47,912 nucleotides of DNA from Acidobacteriaceae bacterium. Its GTDB lineage: Bacteria; Acidobacteriota; Terriglobia; Terriglobales; Acidobacteriaceae. The stretch is from the NCBI GenBank assembly GCA_030038195.1, contig JASHPJ010000005.1, forward strand, positions 1-47,912. Reading direction: 5' to 3'. Below, one piece after another: positions 17,348-25,954 of this stretch. How positions within the stretch are numbered: the stretch's first letter is position 1; the number at the start of each line of letters is the position of its first letter. A model generated the notes under the pieces. That model did not search any database. It worked only from the letters and a program-made list of their open reading frames with translations, and had not been told where the DNA came from. The translations under genes were made by a program, and so were the position numbers.

Positions 17348-17907
17348 GGTAAAAAAGTTCCTCCAAGTATCTAGGTTGCCACATTGGAGCGGGGTCGGGC
17401 TGCCCAAACAGTCGCGAGCGCACAGGCCAATCGATGCGGAATTGAGCAAATCTGAAGCTGGCACCTGGAGTTATACTGGCGCGAAACTGAAATTCCGACA
17501 GAACTCATTCCCCCCAGCGTCGACAGGCTTGAGCGGAATTTCACAAGGCGCAAACTCTCTTCCTTTGCGAGTGGTGGGGAGCGTTCCTGCTTCCCACTGC
17601 GTCGAAAGGCGAAGCCACCGTGATTGCAACACCCTCGTCCTTGCCTTCTCTGGAAAAGCAGAACTCCAGCTTCCTGCGCAGGTCGAACCCATAGCAAAAT
17701 GACCATTTTGGGCCGCGTCCCGGATGTGCGGCCACCGTAAGGCCGATCTTTGAGGAGAAAGTCGATTATGAAGAACGCAGCCAGCCATGCAACGCGCCGG
17801 TTGCCGGTCATGCCCGCCACCGAGGCCCGCACGCTGGAGTTTGGATCCATTGCAACATTGCTTTTTCGCACGCTCATCGGGACTGCGCGCGTCTGCAGGA
17901 GCCGGCC
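17348..17907. other. 560-bp divergent region between the M3 peptidase and GH79 genes
   Basis: It must hold promoters for both flanking genes. A TATACT hexamer at 17472-17477 is the best -10 candidate on the plus strand, but no -35 at the right distance is convincing. A minus-strand frame at 17541-17735 (64 codons) is open and has no start signal of note. A short plus-strand frame at 17768-17914 has a good ribosome-binding site and is listed separately. Confidence 0.35.
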
Positions 17908-17914
17908 GTGCTGA
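17768..17914 (+). CDS. Possible 48-codon leader ORF upstream of GH79
   Basis: An ATG at 17768 follows GAGGAGAAAG at good spacing and opens a 48-codon frame that ends with TGA at 17912-17914. The end overlaps the GTG start of the GH79 gene by 7 nt. The peptide is basic with several Arg and Cys residues and resembles no family. It could be a coupled leader peptide or a chance frame. The well-placed Shine-Dalgarno and the overlap are the only support. Confidence 0.3.
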   Translation: MKNAASHATRRLPVMPATEARTLEFGSIATLLFRTLIGTARVCRSRPC

Positions 17915-19338
17915 CGCGTCGCGCATTTCTCAAGAAGACTCTGCAGACTTCTGCAGCTCTTGCGGCCGGCCGCAGTGCAATCTGCCCGGCGGAAACGCAG
18001 GCAACGCTCACGCTCAGACTTGCCAGGGCTGAGCCGGTCGAGATTCCGGCTGATTTCATCGGCCTGGGCTACGAGATGTCGTCTGTTGCGACTCCAGGGC
18101 TGCTCAGCCCCGCAAACCCTCGCTACGCCGAGCTGATCAAGGGACTGGGACCGAAGGGCGTGCTGCGGGTTGGCGGCATCGTTGCAAATTACACGCACTA
18201 TCTTCCTGACGGAATTGCAAGGGCCGACCGGCAGAATACTGTAATTACACGCGCAAGCCTCAAGCAGTTTGCCGCATTCCTTGAAAAAACCGGCTGGACC
18301 GCTATCTGGAGCGTCAACTTCGCGCAGGACACCGAGGATGAGGCCGTGCAGGAAGCGCGTGCTGTCTACGAAACTCTCGGCCGCCGGCTGCTCGCCCTCG
18401 AGATCGGCAACGAGGTGGACACCTACGGAAAGGGTCAGCCGTTCCGCTCGCCTGCTTACGATTACGCCGCCTATCGCAGGGAGTACGGCGCGTGGCGCGC
18501 GGCAATCGCGGGGGCTGTTCCAGGCATTCGCTTTGCAGCGCCCGACACGGCCTCGGCTGTGGACTGGGTGGAGCAAATGGCGCAGGACGCAAACGGCGGC
18601 GTGCAGTTGCTTACCACGCACTACTATCGCAACGGCCAGCAGCGCGGCAGCGCCGACCAACTGCTGCTTCCCGACCCGCGCTTGAAAGGCATTCTTACTC
18701 GCCTGCAGGCCGCCTCGAAGCAGAGCGGTATTCCATGGCGCATGTGCGAGATCAACTCGTTCTCCGGCGGAGGCCGGCCCGGAGTGAGCGATACATTCGT
18801 CGGCGCGCTATGGACGCTCAACACCATGCTCCTGCTGGCGCAGTACGGCTGCTCCGGCGTCAACATGGAAACCGGCGTCAATCAGCTCGGATTCGTAAGC
18901 TCCTACTCTCCGGTTCAGGACGACGGCAAAGGCGTGAACTCCGCCGGCGTGCCTTACTATGGCATGCTTGCCTTCGCCGAGGCCTTCGCGGGATGCCGCC
19001 AGTTGCTGCCCCTTGAAGCCGGCAGCGCGATCGACACGCTGGCGGCATACGTGCTGGGCGCGGATGGCAGGGCCGGCAGCGTCGTAATCGTGAATACCGA
19101 CCGCGTGAAGGATACGCAGGTTTCGCTCGCAGAGCTTGGCATGGATCGCGCCCATGTTCTGCGCCTTCTGGCGCCTTCGCCCGAAAGCAAAAGCGGTGTG
19201 ACGCTTGGCGGCAGCGCAGTGGATGCGTCGGGAAAATGGAAGGCCCGGCACGCGGAGCGTCTGCACGGCGCAACCATCGAGATTCCGCGGGTGAGCGCCG
19301 TCCTTGTTCGTGCTGCCGCACTACGCACGTATGGCTGA
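17908..19338 (+). CDS. Tat-exported GH79-family glycoside hydrolase
   Basis: 476-aa enzyme related to GH79 (beta-glucuronidase/heparanase type). A twin-arginine signal TRRAFLKK at residues 3-10 followed by an Ala-rich hydrophobic stretch predicts export of the folded protein. The (beta/alpha)8 barrel shows GNE with Glu169 as likely acid/base and CEIN with Glu281 as nucleophile, a retaining arrangement of clan GH-A. The C-terminal part after residue 390 is a small beta domain. The probable substrate is a glucuronic-acid-containing polysaccharide, but family members vary. The GTG at 17908 is chosen because AGGAG precedes it by 7 nt and the Tat motif follows directly. It is convergent with the RDD gene. 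Confidence 0.8.
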   Translation: MLTRRAFLKKTLQTSAALAAGRSAICPAETQATLTLRLARAEPVEIPADFIGLGYEMSSVATPGLLSPANPRYAELIKGLGPKGVLRVGGIVANYTHYLPDGIARADRQNTVITRASLKQFAAFLEKTGWTAIWSVNFAQDTEDEAVQEARAVYETLGRRLLALEIGNEVDTYGKGQPFRSPAYDYAAYRREYGAWRAAIAGAVPGIRFAAPDTASAVDWVEQMAQDANGGVQLLTTHYYRNGQQRGSADQLLLPDPRLKGILTRLQAASKQSGIPWRMCEINSFSGGGRPGVSDTFVGALWTLNTMLLLAQYGCSGVNMETGVNQLGFVSSYSPVQDDGKGVNSAGVPYYGMLAFAEAFAGCRQLLPLEAGSAIDTLAAYVLGADGRAGSVVIVNTDRVKDTQVSLAELGMDRAHVLRLLAPSPESKSGVTLGGSAVDASGKWKARHAERLHGATIEIPRVSAVLVRAAALRTYG

Positions 19339-19406
19339 AAAATGCTCCCCAACCAGCGCGGACCGGCGCGCAACGGCCGGGCCAGATTACTCCGGGACAC
19401 GCCGGC

Positions 19407-20246
19407 TCAAAATCCGGCAAGCGGCGGCTGGCGGCCGGCGCGCGCCACTTCTCTGATCTGGTGCGCGACTGCTTCAAGAAAGGTCTCCACGCTGATCCCG
19501 GTGGGAATCTCGAGCCCCGACTTCGAGCAAAGCGCCGACGCCATCCGCGCAGCGAGTGCGGCGCGGGTGGTCAGGTCCATATCGAGCCTGCGCGCAAAGA
19601 AGCCTTCGAGAACCTCGAGATCGGCCGCCGTAAGCCGGGCTACGTTTGAAGCTGGCAAATGAACGCTGAGATGCGGCGCCGGCGGCAGAGCAGATGCAAA
19701 GGACGGCGCAGTAATGGTGCGCGAGCCCAGCTCGCCCCAGTGCGGCGACTCGATTGCGCGGTCGCGCACCACCAGCGTTCCAGCCACCATGTCGCCCAGC
19801 CGCTGGCTCTGTTTGCTCAGAAAGATGGCGATGACGCCCACGGTATAAAAGCTGGGCAGATAATCCACAAAGCGCACCAGGTTGCGCGCCAGCGCCTCGA
19901 CAAAGCTGATGGCGCGCCCCGAGCGATGGATCACATGGATATTGGCCACGCGTTTGCCCGGCGTGCGGCCATTGTTGAAGGCCTCGAAGAGCGCGAAATA
20001 GCCCCACTGCAGCAGGAACAGGATCAGAATGACGACGCCGGCAACCCAGTTTTCTGAAACATGGCCCGCGAAATGAACTGCCGGAAGAAGGATGGCCGCC
20101 AGGATCACAACGACGACCATGGCCGCGACCCAGATGAGCGTATCGATCAGGATGGCGATGAAGCGGCTGCCGATTCCGGCAATCGGCATCTCAATCGAAA
20201 CCAGTTCCGGTGTATCGATGTTAAGCTGGTCTCCAATCGGGTTCAT
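19407..20246 (-). CDS. RDD family membrane protein
   Basis: 279-aa inner-membrane protein. Residues about 20-180 hold the RDD domain: Arg-Asp signature positions around GSRFIAILIDTLIW, then a second TM pair, then NNGRTPGKRVANIHV and LSKQSQRLGDMVAGTLVV, which are strongly conserved in the family. The C-terminal 90 residues are soluble and helical. RDD proteins are proposed transport or ion-exchange components, and in MoxR loci they accompany SpoIIM and DUF58 proteins. AAGGA lies 8 nt upstream of the ATG at 20246, which favours that start over the ATG at 20252. The chosen start overlaps the divergent SpoIIM start inside CATG. Confidence 0.9.
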   Translation of the reverse strand: MNPIGDQLNIDTPELVSIEMPIAGIGSRFIAILIDTLIWVAAMVVVVILAAILLPAVHFAGHVSENWVAGVVILILFLLQWGYFALFEAFNNGRTPGKRVANIHVIHRSGRAISFVEALARNLVRFVDYLPSFYTVGVIAIFLSKQSQRLGDMVAGTLVVRDRAIESPHWGELGSRTITAPSFASALPPAPHLSVHLPASNVARLTAADLEVLEGFFARRLDMDLTTRAALAARMASALCSKSGLEIPTGISVETFLEAVAHQIREVARAGRQPPLAGF

Positions 20247-21216
20247 GGGCATCCTTGTTTCCAACCAGTGGCTGCATAAGCGCCGTCCCTACTGGGAGCG
20301 GCTTGGCTCGCTGCTCGCGCAGGCCGACTCGACCGGGTTGCGCACACTTACCCGCGCCGAGCTTGAAGAGACGGCCCTGCTTTACCGCCAGGTGGCCAGC
20401 GACCTGTCCACCCTGCGCCAGGACCCCTCGGCGCGCACGTACACCGACCACGTGAATCAGTTACTGGCTCGCGCCCACCATATCATCTATTCCACCCGCA
20501 GAACCAGCTTTCTCCAGCTTTTCCGCTATATGCGCGACGAATATCCAGCCGTCTTCCAGCGCAACATGGCGTATGCGCTGCTCGCCCTGGTGGTCACGCT
20601 CGGCGGCGCAGCCTTCGGCACGGTGGTCACGCTGGCCCGGCCACAGTTCATGCGCCACATGCTGGGGCCGCAGATGGTGGCCACCATCGAGCGGCACGAG
20701 ATGTGGACGAAATCCGTGGTGGCCGTTGCTCCAGCGGCCAGCAGTTGGATCATGACCCACAATCTCTCGGTCTGTTTTGTCGCCTTCGCCGGCGGGGTCG
20801 TCTTCGGCATTGGCCCGCTCTACTCCATGTTTCTGAATGGATTGCTGCTCGGCGTCATCGGCGTCGCCTGCCAGCAGCACGGAATGTCCCTCGACCTCTG
20901 GAGCTTCGTGGCGCCGCACGGCTCGCTCGAGCTGCCCTCGATCATCCTCTCCGGAGCGGCCGGTTTCCGGCTGGCCCATGGAGTGCTGTTTCCCGGCCTT
21001 TATCGCTGGCGCGACTCCGTCGCTACATCCGGCGTGGAGGCGGCGCGGCTCATCGGCGGCATCATCCCACTGCTGGTGATTGCCGGCTCGCTTGAAGGTT
21101 TTTTTTCGCCCTCGGCTGCGCCTGTCTGGCTCAAGTTTACGGTGGGAGGGATGCTGTTCTCGCTGCTGCTGCTCTGGCTCTTTCGCCCACTCCCCGCCAG
21201 GCAAACCGCTCAATAA
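20245..21216 (+). CDS. Stage II sporulation protein M (SpoIIM)-family membrane protein
   Basis: 323-aa membrane protein of the SpoIIM/DUF95 family. The soluble helical N-terminus (about residues 1-100) contains the ELEETALLYRQVASDL and YTDHVNQLLARAH segments. It is followed by about six TM helices with NLSVCFVAFAGGVVFG, LYSMFLNGLLLG and the HGSLELPSIILSGAAGFRLA signature. In spore formers SpoIIM belongs to the engulfment machinery, but in non-sporulating bacteria it is a standard member of MoxR-DUF58 loci. The only in-frame ATG before the conserved part is at 20245, with no good Shine-Dalgarno. It is convergent with DUF58, 15 bp apart. Confidence 0.9.
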   Translation: MGILVSNQWLHKRRPYWERLGSLLAQADSTGLRTLTRAELEETALLYRQVASDLSTLRQDPSARTYTDHVNQLLARAHHIIYSTRRTSFLQLFRYMRDEYPAVFQRNMAYALLALVVTLGGAAFGTVVTLARPQFMRHMLGPQMVATIERHEMWTKSVVAVAPAASSWIMTHNLSVCFVAFAGGVVFGIGPLYSMFLNGLLLGVIGVACQQHGMSLDLWSFVAPHGSLELPSIILSGAAGFRLAHGVLFPGLYRWRDSVATSGVEAARLIGGIIPLLVIAGSLEGFFSPSAAPVWLKFTVGGMLFSLLLLWLFRPLPARQTAQ

Positions 21217-21231
21217 AAACACAAGCTCGCC

Positions 21232-22650
21232 CTAGACCATCGCCCGTTCTTTCACTCTCAGGTATTGATTCAGCACAGCGGAAGTCAGCTCTCCGGGATC
21301 GAGATCAAGCGTGAGCGCGCCCTGCTCGCGCAGCCGCGCCAGCAGCATCTCCCGCCTGCCGGTCAGCTCCTGCGCAGCCGAGACACGAAACATCTGCTCC
21401 ACGTTCTTCGGCCGCGTACCGGCAATCGCCTCCACATCCGGCTGGGCCATGGCCACGAAGAGCAGCACGTGTCGATGCAGCAACTGCATCGCGCCGTCCA
21501 CAACCTCGGGCCGCATCGCCGTATCGGGCAGATCTGTAATCCAGAGGATCAGCGCCCTGCGCGGCTGGTAGCGGTTCAGCACGGCCGTGGCGTGCAGGTG
21601 GTCGGCTTCGCTCGCTTCAGCGCGGGCCTGCGCAAGCGCCTCCACGATCTGTCGCAGATGCGCCCCACCGCGTCCTGGCAGCACGCGCTGCTGCACACTC
21701 TGCCCGTAGACGAGCAGCCCCACGCGGTCGCCTGAAAACAGCGCCAACTGCGCGAGAGCCACTGCCGTTGAACAGGCGTGGTCGAGCTTCGAATGGCTTC
21801 TTCGCAGCTCCGCGCCTGCAGGCGCGCCGCTTGCGCCGCTTATGATCCGCGCCTGCAGCAGCCTTCCGGCGTCGAGCACAATCCACACCGGCTGGCTGCG
21901 CTCGGTCTGGTAGCGGCGGGTGATGAGCTGGCCGCGCCGCGCTGTCGCCGTCCAGCACACGTCGCGCAGGTCATCGCCCTCAAGATATTCGCGCAGGCTT
22001 TCAAAGTCGCGGCCCAGGCCGCGTTGCCTCACCTGGCGCAGTTGCAGATCGATCTGTCGTGCGCGGGCCAAGAAGATCTCCTGCTCCTCGCCCTGGCGCA
22101 AAGTGGGATACACGCGCACCGTTTGCTCGAGTGGCGCAACGGCCCAGCGCTCCACCAGCCCGACTCCCGAGCGGTAGCGCACATAGACTGCGCCGGTGCG
22201 TGCATCGCCGCGCTCGCGCGGCTCAATCCGGTAGCGAAGCGCTGCGCGCACGCGCGGAAAAGCGCGCAGCACGTGCGTGGCCGGTGTCGCCACCAGCGCC
22301 AGGGGCAGGTCATCCACCAGCCGGCACTCGAGAACTGTACCGCTGCTCTGCTCAACCGCAAGCTCGATCTCGGTTTCGCTGTCGAGCGCGGGAGCGTTGC
22401 TCCAGAAGCGCTCGGCTGCGATTGAACCTGGAGCCGGCAGGCGCAGGCCATCGAGCACGATGGCAATCAGGACCAGCAGATCCCATATCCACATGCCCAT
22501 GCTCAGCCGGTCGCTGAAGAATCCCGGCAGAGCCAGCAGCAGGCCCACGGCCAGCAGCACAATCGCCCGCGGCGTAAGTCCAAAAGCCAGCCGCCCGCGT
22601 GGTTTACAGCTCGTGCGCACTGTCCCGGGATGGAACGATGCGCCACTCAT
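21232..22650 (-). CDS. DUF58 domain protein
   Basis: 472-aa protein. Two N-terminal TM helices (about residues 25-65) precede an Ig-like stretch. The DUF58 core follows: DLRDVCWTATARRGQL matches the conserved R-x-I-x-W-x-x-x-A-R motif, and a VWA-like region after it has WIVLDAGRLL and WITDLPD. DUF58 proteins partner MoxR AAA+ ATPases, possibly as substrate or adaptor in metal insertion or envelope maturation. ATG 22650 overlaps the moxR stop by 4 nt (ATGA), so translation is coupled. It is the last gene of the operon. Confidence 0.9.
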   Translation of the reverse strand: MSGASFHPGTVRTSCKPRGRLAFGLTPRAIVLLAVGLLLALPGFFSDRLSMGMWIWDLLVLIAIVLDGLRLPAPGSIAAERFWSNAPALDSETEIELAVEQSSGTVLECRLVDDLPLALVATPATHVLRAFPRVRAALRYRIEPRERGDARTGAVYVRYRSGVGLVERWAVAPLEQTVRVYPTLRQGEEQEIFLARARQIDLQLRQVRQRGLGRDFESLREYLEGDDLRDVCWTATARRGQLITRRYQTERSQPVWIVLDAGRLLQARIISGASGAPAGAELRRSHSKLDHACSTAVALAQLALFSGDRVGLLVYGQSVQQRVLPGRGGAHLRQIVEALAQARAEASEADHLHATAVLNRYQPRRALILWITDLPDTAMRPEVVDGAMQLLHRHVLLFVAMAQPDVEAIAGTRPKNVEQMFRVSAAQELTGRREMLLARLREQGALTLDLDPGELTSAVLNQYLRVKERAMV

Positions 22651-23657
22651 CCGCGCGGCACCGCAACCGCAGCCAGCACGTCCTTCAGAATCCGGTCGGC
22701 ATCGAAGCCTTCCAGCTCCGCCTCCGGCTTGAGCAGCACGCGATGGCGCAGCACGGGCAGTGCGGCTCGCTTCACATCGTCCGGAACCAGGTAGTCGCGG
22801 TCTTCGAACGCCGCAAACACCTGCGCCACGCGCAGCAGACTGATGGCGGCGCGCGGGCTGGCGCCCAGCGCCAGCAATGGCCACTCGCGCGTGCGCCGCG
22901 CAACTTCAAGAATGTAATCGTAGAGACCACCTTCGACGCGCACCGCGCGCACTTCCTCGCGCGCGCGGCCCAGCAGCCCGGCGGACACAGGCTCGATGGC
23001 CGCGTCTTCCAGCAGCCCTGCGCTGCTCGATCCGTGATGCCGCTCGAGCATGGCGCGCTCTTCCGCCTGGCTGGGATAACCCACCCTCACTTTGAGCAGA
23101 AAGCGGTCCAGTTGCGCCTCGGGCAGCGGATACGTGCCTTCGAAGTCGATGGGGTTCTGCGTGGCGAAGACCGTGAACCACGCGGGCAGCGGGCGGCGGA
23201 CGCCATCACTGGTCACCTGCCGCTCTTCCATGCACTCCAGCAGCGCCGCCTGCGTGCGCGGCGGCATGCGATTGACCTCGTCCACCAGCAGCAGGTCGGT
23301 AAACACCGGGCCCATGTGAAACGTGAACTCGTCCTTGCCGGGCTTGAAGATCGTCGTGCCCAGGATGTCGGCGGGCATCAGGTCGGGCGTGGCCTGCACG
23401 CGCTGGAATCCGAGCCCCAGCAGCCGCCCGGCCGACTTCACGATGAGCGTTTTGGCAATGCCGGGCACGCCTTCAAGCAGCGCATGACCCTGCGCCAGCA
23501 CCGCCACCAGCACTTCGCCAATCGCTTCATCCTGTCCGACGATCACGCGTCCCAGTTCAGCGCGCGCCTGCTGCAGCAATTGCCGCGTGGCCTTCAGGCC
23601 CGGCGCCAGCTCACTTTGTGTCCCGGTCATGGGCTCCATAGAATTTTCTTCGCTCAT
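22647..23657 (-). CDS. MoxR-type AAA+ ATPase
   Basis: 336-aa cytoplasmic AAA+ ATPase of the MoxR (AAA_3) family, thought to act as a chaperone assembling or maturing protein complexes. Walker A GVPGIAKT is at residues 63-70, Walker B LLLVDE at 122-127, and sensor 1 FATQNP follows. The PLPEAQLDRFLLK arginine-finger region and the C-terminal lid with PRAAISLLR are both present, so all nucleotide-site elements look intact. It sits between DUF4350 and DUF58 genes, which matches the widespread MoxR-proper arrangement. The start at 23657 is the first of two Met codons six residues apart. It is separated from DUF4350 by 69 bp, the largest gap inside the operon. Confidence 0.95.
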   Translation of the reverse strand: MSEENSMEPMTGTQSELAPGLKATRQLLQQARAELGRVIVGQDEAIGEVLVAVLAQGHALLEGVPGIAKTLIVKSAGRLLGLGFQRVQATPDLMPADILGTTIFKPGKDEFTFHMGPVFTDLLLVDEVNRMPPRTQAALLECMEERQVTSDGVRRPLPAWFTVFATQNPIDFEGTYPLPEAQLDRFLLKVRVGYPSQAEERAMLERHHGSSSAGLLEDAAIEPVSAGLLGRAREEVRAVRVEGGLYDYILEVARRTREWPLLALGASPRAAISLLRVAQVFAAFEDRDYLVPDDVKRAALPVLRHRVLLKPEAELEGFDADRILKDVLAAVAVPRG

Positions 23658-23726
23658 CCAGACTCCCTCACGTCGAACTCTATTTCAATTCGCCGAACAT
23701 GCTCCGCTGACCGATGCTGCGTATGC

Positions 23727-24917
23727 TTACCTGTCTGCACCGCCGGCGCGGGCCATTGCCTGCAATGCCTCATCGTGGCGGCTGAGCGCCTGCACCAGCG
23801 CCAGCGCACGCCTGGGATTGAGTGAATCGTCCCACGCAGCCTCTTCGCCCGCGGCAAGATCGGTCTCCAGATCTGCACTCGCCTGTGGAAACCTGTGCCG
23901 CAGAATCGCACCAAGCTCTGCTGCGCTCATCTGCTTGCCGCGCAATCCGCACAAGTCGCTCACGCGTTGCCGGAATCGGCTATAGGCCAGCGCCACGGCC
24001 GTTGCTGAAGCTCCCGCCTTCGCATAGAGCGAGCCAAGCGCTTCAAGAAATTCTACCGGTGTTGCACGCTCGGCAGCAGGGAGATCGCGCACCGGTCCGT
24101 TGCGCCGGCTGAAGCTGAAGATCGTCAGCAACCCCAGTCCGGCCAGTCCTGCAATCAGCAGGCTGAGCGCCGTGCCCCGCGCGTAAAACCAGTCCGTGTG
24201 CACCTCACCGTGCAAAGATTCATCCCAGTAGATCCGGCTGCCTTCGCGGCTGCCCAGCGAATTCAGAAAGAGATCGAGATTGCCCGCGCGATTGATCGAT
24301 CCGTTTTCGAGCGGCGTGGAACTGGCCCACCACACCACATGTCCCGCGCCCACGTCGTACTCCACCACCGCCGGCTGCCCGCCGCAGTCATATTGCACGC
24401 GGTACCGCGGACTGCTCAGCTTCCAGCCGGCCGCGGGCACCATCCACACCTCGCCCGAGCCGGTCAGCGGATCGAGCCCCTGCGGCGTAAGCTCGCAGGC
24501 CGCCATGGTGAACCGATCTGGAGGCTGCACGGCGCCGTCAGGCAGAATCAGACCGCCGTACATGCCGGTTGCCAGCACGCGGCCGCCGCGGTCAAGGATA
24601 TCTTTGACCGCCTTGAAGTCCTCCGCCTGGATGAGAACCGGTTCGGCAAGAATCAGCACCGTGTGCGCATCGGCCTGCGCCGCCAGGTCGCTCAGCGGCT
24701 GCTCCCAGCGCATCACGCTATAGCCGCTGGCTTCCAGCATCTCGTAGGCCGCGCGGGCGCCGTGCCTGCCCGCCAGATAGCTGCTCGGCAGCGGATTGTC
24801 GTCGTTGTTCTGGTTGCGCGCAAAGACCGCGGTGAGCACGGCAAGCATCACGACCGCGGCCAGGCAGATGAGCATCAGCTTACGGTCTTTCGCGTCGAGC
24901 GAGGCAAAGAGGTTCAT
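23727..24917 (-). CDS. DUF4350 domain membrane protein
   Basis: 396-aa protein with an N-terminal TM helix (about residues 15-33) and a DUF4350 domain. The region SSYLAGRHGARAAYEMLEASGY matches the start of this domain, followed by a GATase-like fold (HTVLILAEPVL, DILDRGGRVLATG). A second TM helix occurs near residue 260-280, then a cytoplasmic helical tail with AVALAYSRFRQRVSDLCGL. DUF4350 proteins are regular partners of MoxR and DUF58 with unknown function. The ATG at 24917 overlaps the DUF4129 stop (ATGA), so the 25 upstream in-frame codons are excluded. Confidence 0.85.
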   Translation of the reverse strand: MNLFASLDAKDRKLMLICLAAVVMLAVLTAVFARNQNNDDNPLPSSYLAGRHGARAAYEMLEASGYSVMRWEQPLSDLAAQADAHTVLILAEPVLIQAEDFKAVKDILDRGGRVLATGMYGGLILPDGAVQPPDRFTMAACELTPQGLDPLTGSGEVWMVPAAGWKLSSPRYRVQYDCGGQPAVVEYDVGAGHVVWWASSTPLENGSINRAGNLDLFLNSLGSREGSRIYWDESLHGEVHTDWFYARGTALSLLIAGLAGLGLLTIFSFSRRNGPVRDLPAAERATPVEFLEALGSLYAKAGASATAVALAYSRFRQRVSDLCGLRGKQMSAAELGAILRHRFPQASADLETDLAAGEEAAWDDSLNPRRALALVQALSRHDEALQAMARAGGADR

Positions 24918-25954
24918 TCCACCCCCAACCCCGCAGCCCTCTGCAGCGCTGCGGCAAAATCGGATGCGGCGGCCTCGCGCCCGCCGTACCACGTCTTCTC
25001 AAAGCTGCGCGTCAGCGCCGTCAGGTTTTCCCTGCGCGAATCGGCCGCTGGAAACAGGCTGAGATACTCGCGCGGCGTGCGCGCGCGGTCCGCAGGCCAC
25101 ATCCGTTTCGATTCAAGCCGCGAGATCGCAGCCCAGTAAAGAAAATGAATCGCCTCGCGCCACTGGCCCTGCGCGGCCATGCGCTGCGCATCCTGGAACC
25201 ACAACTGCCACTCGCGCGCCGAGGGCGCACCGGCAGCGGGCTGCGCGTCGGGAACAAGGCGCGCGCGGGCGCGGCGCTCCAGCCGGATAAGAACCCACAC
25301 CAGCGCGACGCACAGCACGCCGATCAGCAGTACACGCAGGGTAAACGCAATCCACGGAGAACGGGCGCCAAAGGCGATCAGGCGGCCGAATATCCTGGCG
25401 AGAAGATTCTCCAGCCACTCCTGGAAGCGCTCCCAGGCGGAAGTTTCGCTCACGCCCTGGTACTCGCGCCGCGCCAGGATCGTCGCGATCGACTTGCGCT
25501 CTCGCGCGTGATCTGCCCTTGTTTCCGGCGCAAGACCGCCGGCCTGTTTCCAGTCGGCTTCCAGGCGCTGCTGCGCCTGCGCAAGCAGGGCATCCACAGA
25601 AACCGGCGTCGCCACGACTCCCTGCACCGGAATTGCGTTCGCCTTCTTCGGCTCCTCCTTCTTTCCGGCGCGGTCCAGCGTCTCGCGCAGCCAGCCGTAG
25701 CGAATCGCCCTCTGCACCGTCGCGCCGCCCGACGACCACTTCACCTGGTCATCGGGACCCACCTGGTCCGGGTTGCAGGCACCCCTGCTGCGCAGCTTGC
25801 GGCACGCGGTTACGACGGCCTGCAGTTTTTCGAGATGCCCGCGGTAAGCGTCCAGGCTGACATCGGCCTGGCCTGCATGCGCCTGCGCCAGCGGAGCCAT
25901 CAGCACCACAAGCGCCAGCAGCGTGCGCACCCGTCGTCCAAAACGGTTCGTCAT
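24914..25954 (-). CDS. DUF4129 domain protein
   Basis: 346-aa protein with an N-terminal signal peptide or anchor (LLALVVLMAPLAQAHAG), a helical extracytoplasmic region to about residue 200, one TM helix near residues 220-245, and a C-terminal cytoplasmic DUF4129 domain (EAIHFLYWAAISRLE ... RTPREYLS...LTRSFEKTWYGG). The WREAIHFLYWAAI and TPREYL motifs are the family hallmark. Members lie next to MoxR genes and are of unknown function. ATG 25954 overlaps the stop of the upstream membrane gene by 4 nt, which sets the start. Confidence 0.88.
   Translation of the reverse strand: MTNRFGRRVRTLLALVVLMAPLAQAHAGQADVSLDAYRGHLEKLQAVVTACRKLRSRGACNPDQVGPDDQVKWSSGGATVQRAIRYGWLRETLDRAGKKEEPKKANAIPVQGVVATPVSVDALLAQAQQRLEADWKQAGGLAPETRADHARERKSIATILARREYQGVSETSAWERFQEWLENLLARIFGRLIAFGARSPWIAFTLRVLLIGVLCVALVWVLIRLERRARARLVPDAQPAAGAPSAREWQLWFQDAQRMAAQGQWREAIHFLYWAAISRLESKRMWPADRARTPREYLSLFPAADSRRENLTALTRSFEKTWYGGREAAASDFAAALQRAAGLGVE

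Noticed and set aside
17371..18660. 429-codon minus-strand open frame
   Set aside because: It is mostly antisense to the GH79 gene, which has a Tat signal and both catalytic Glu residues; this frame has neither a good start nor a domain.
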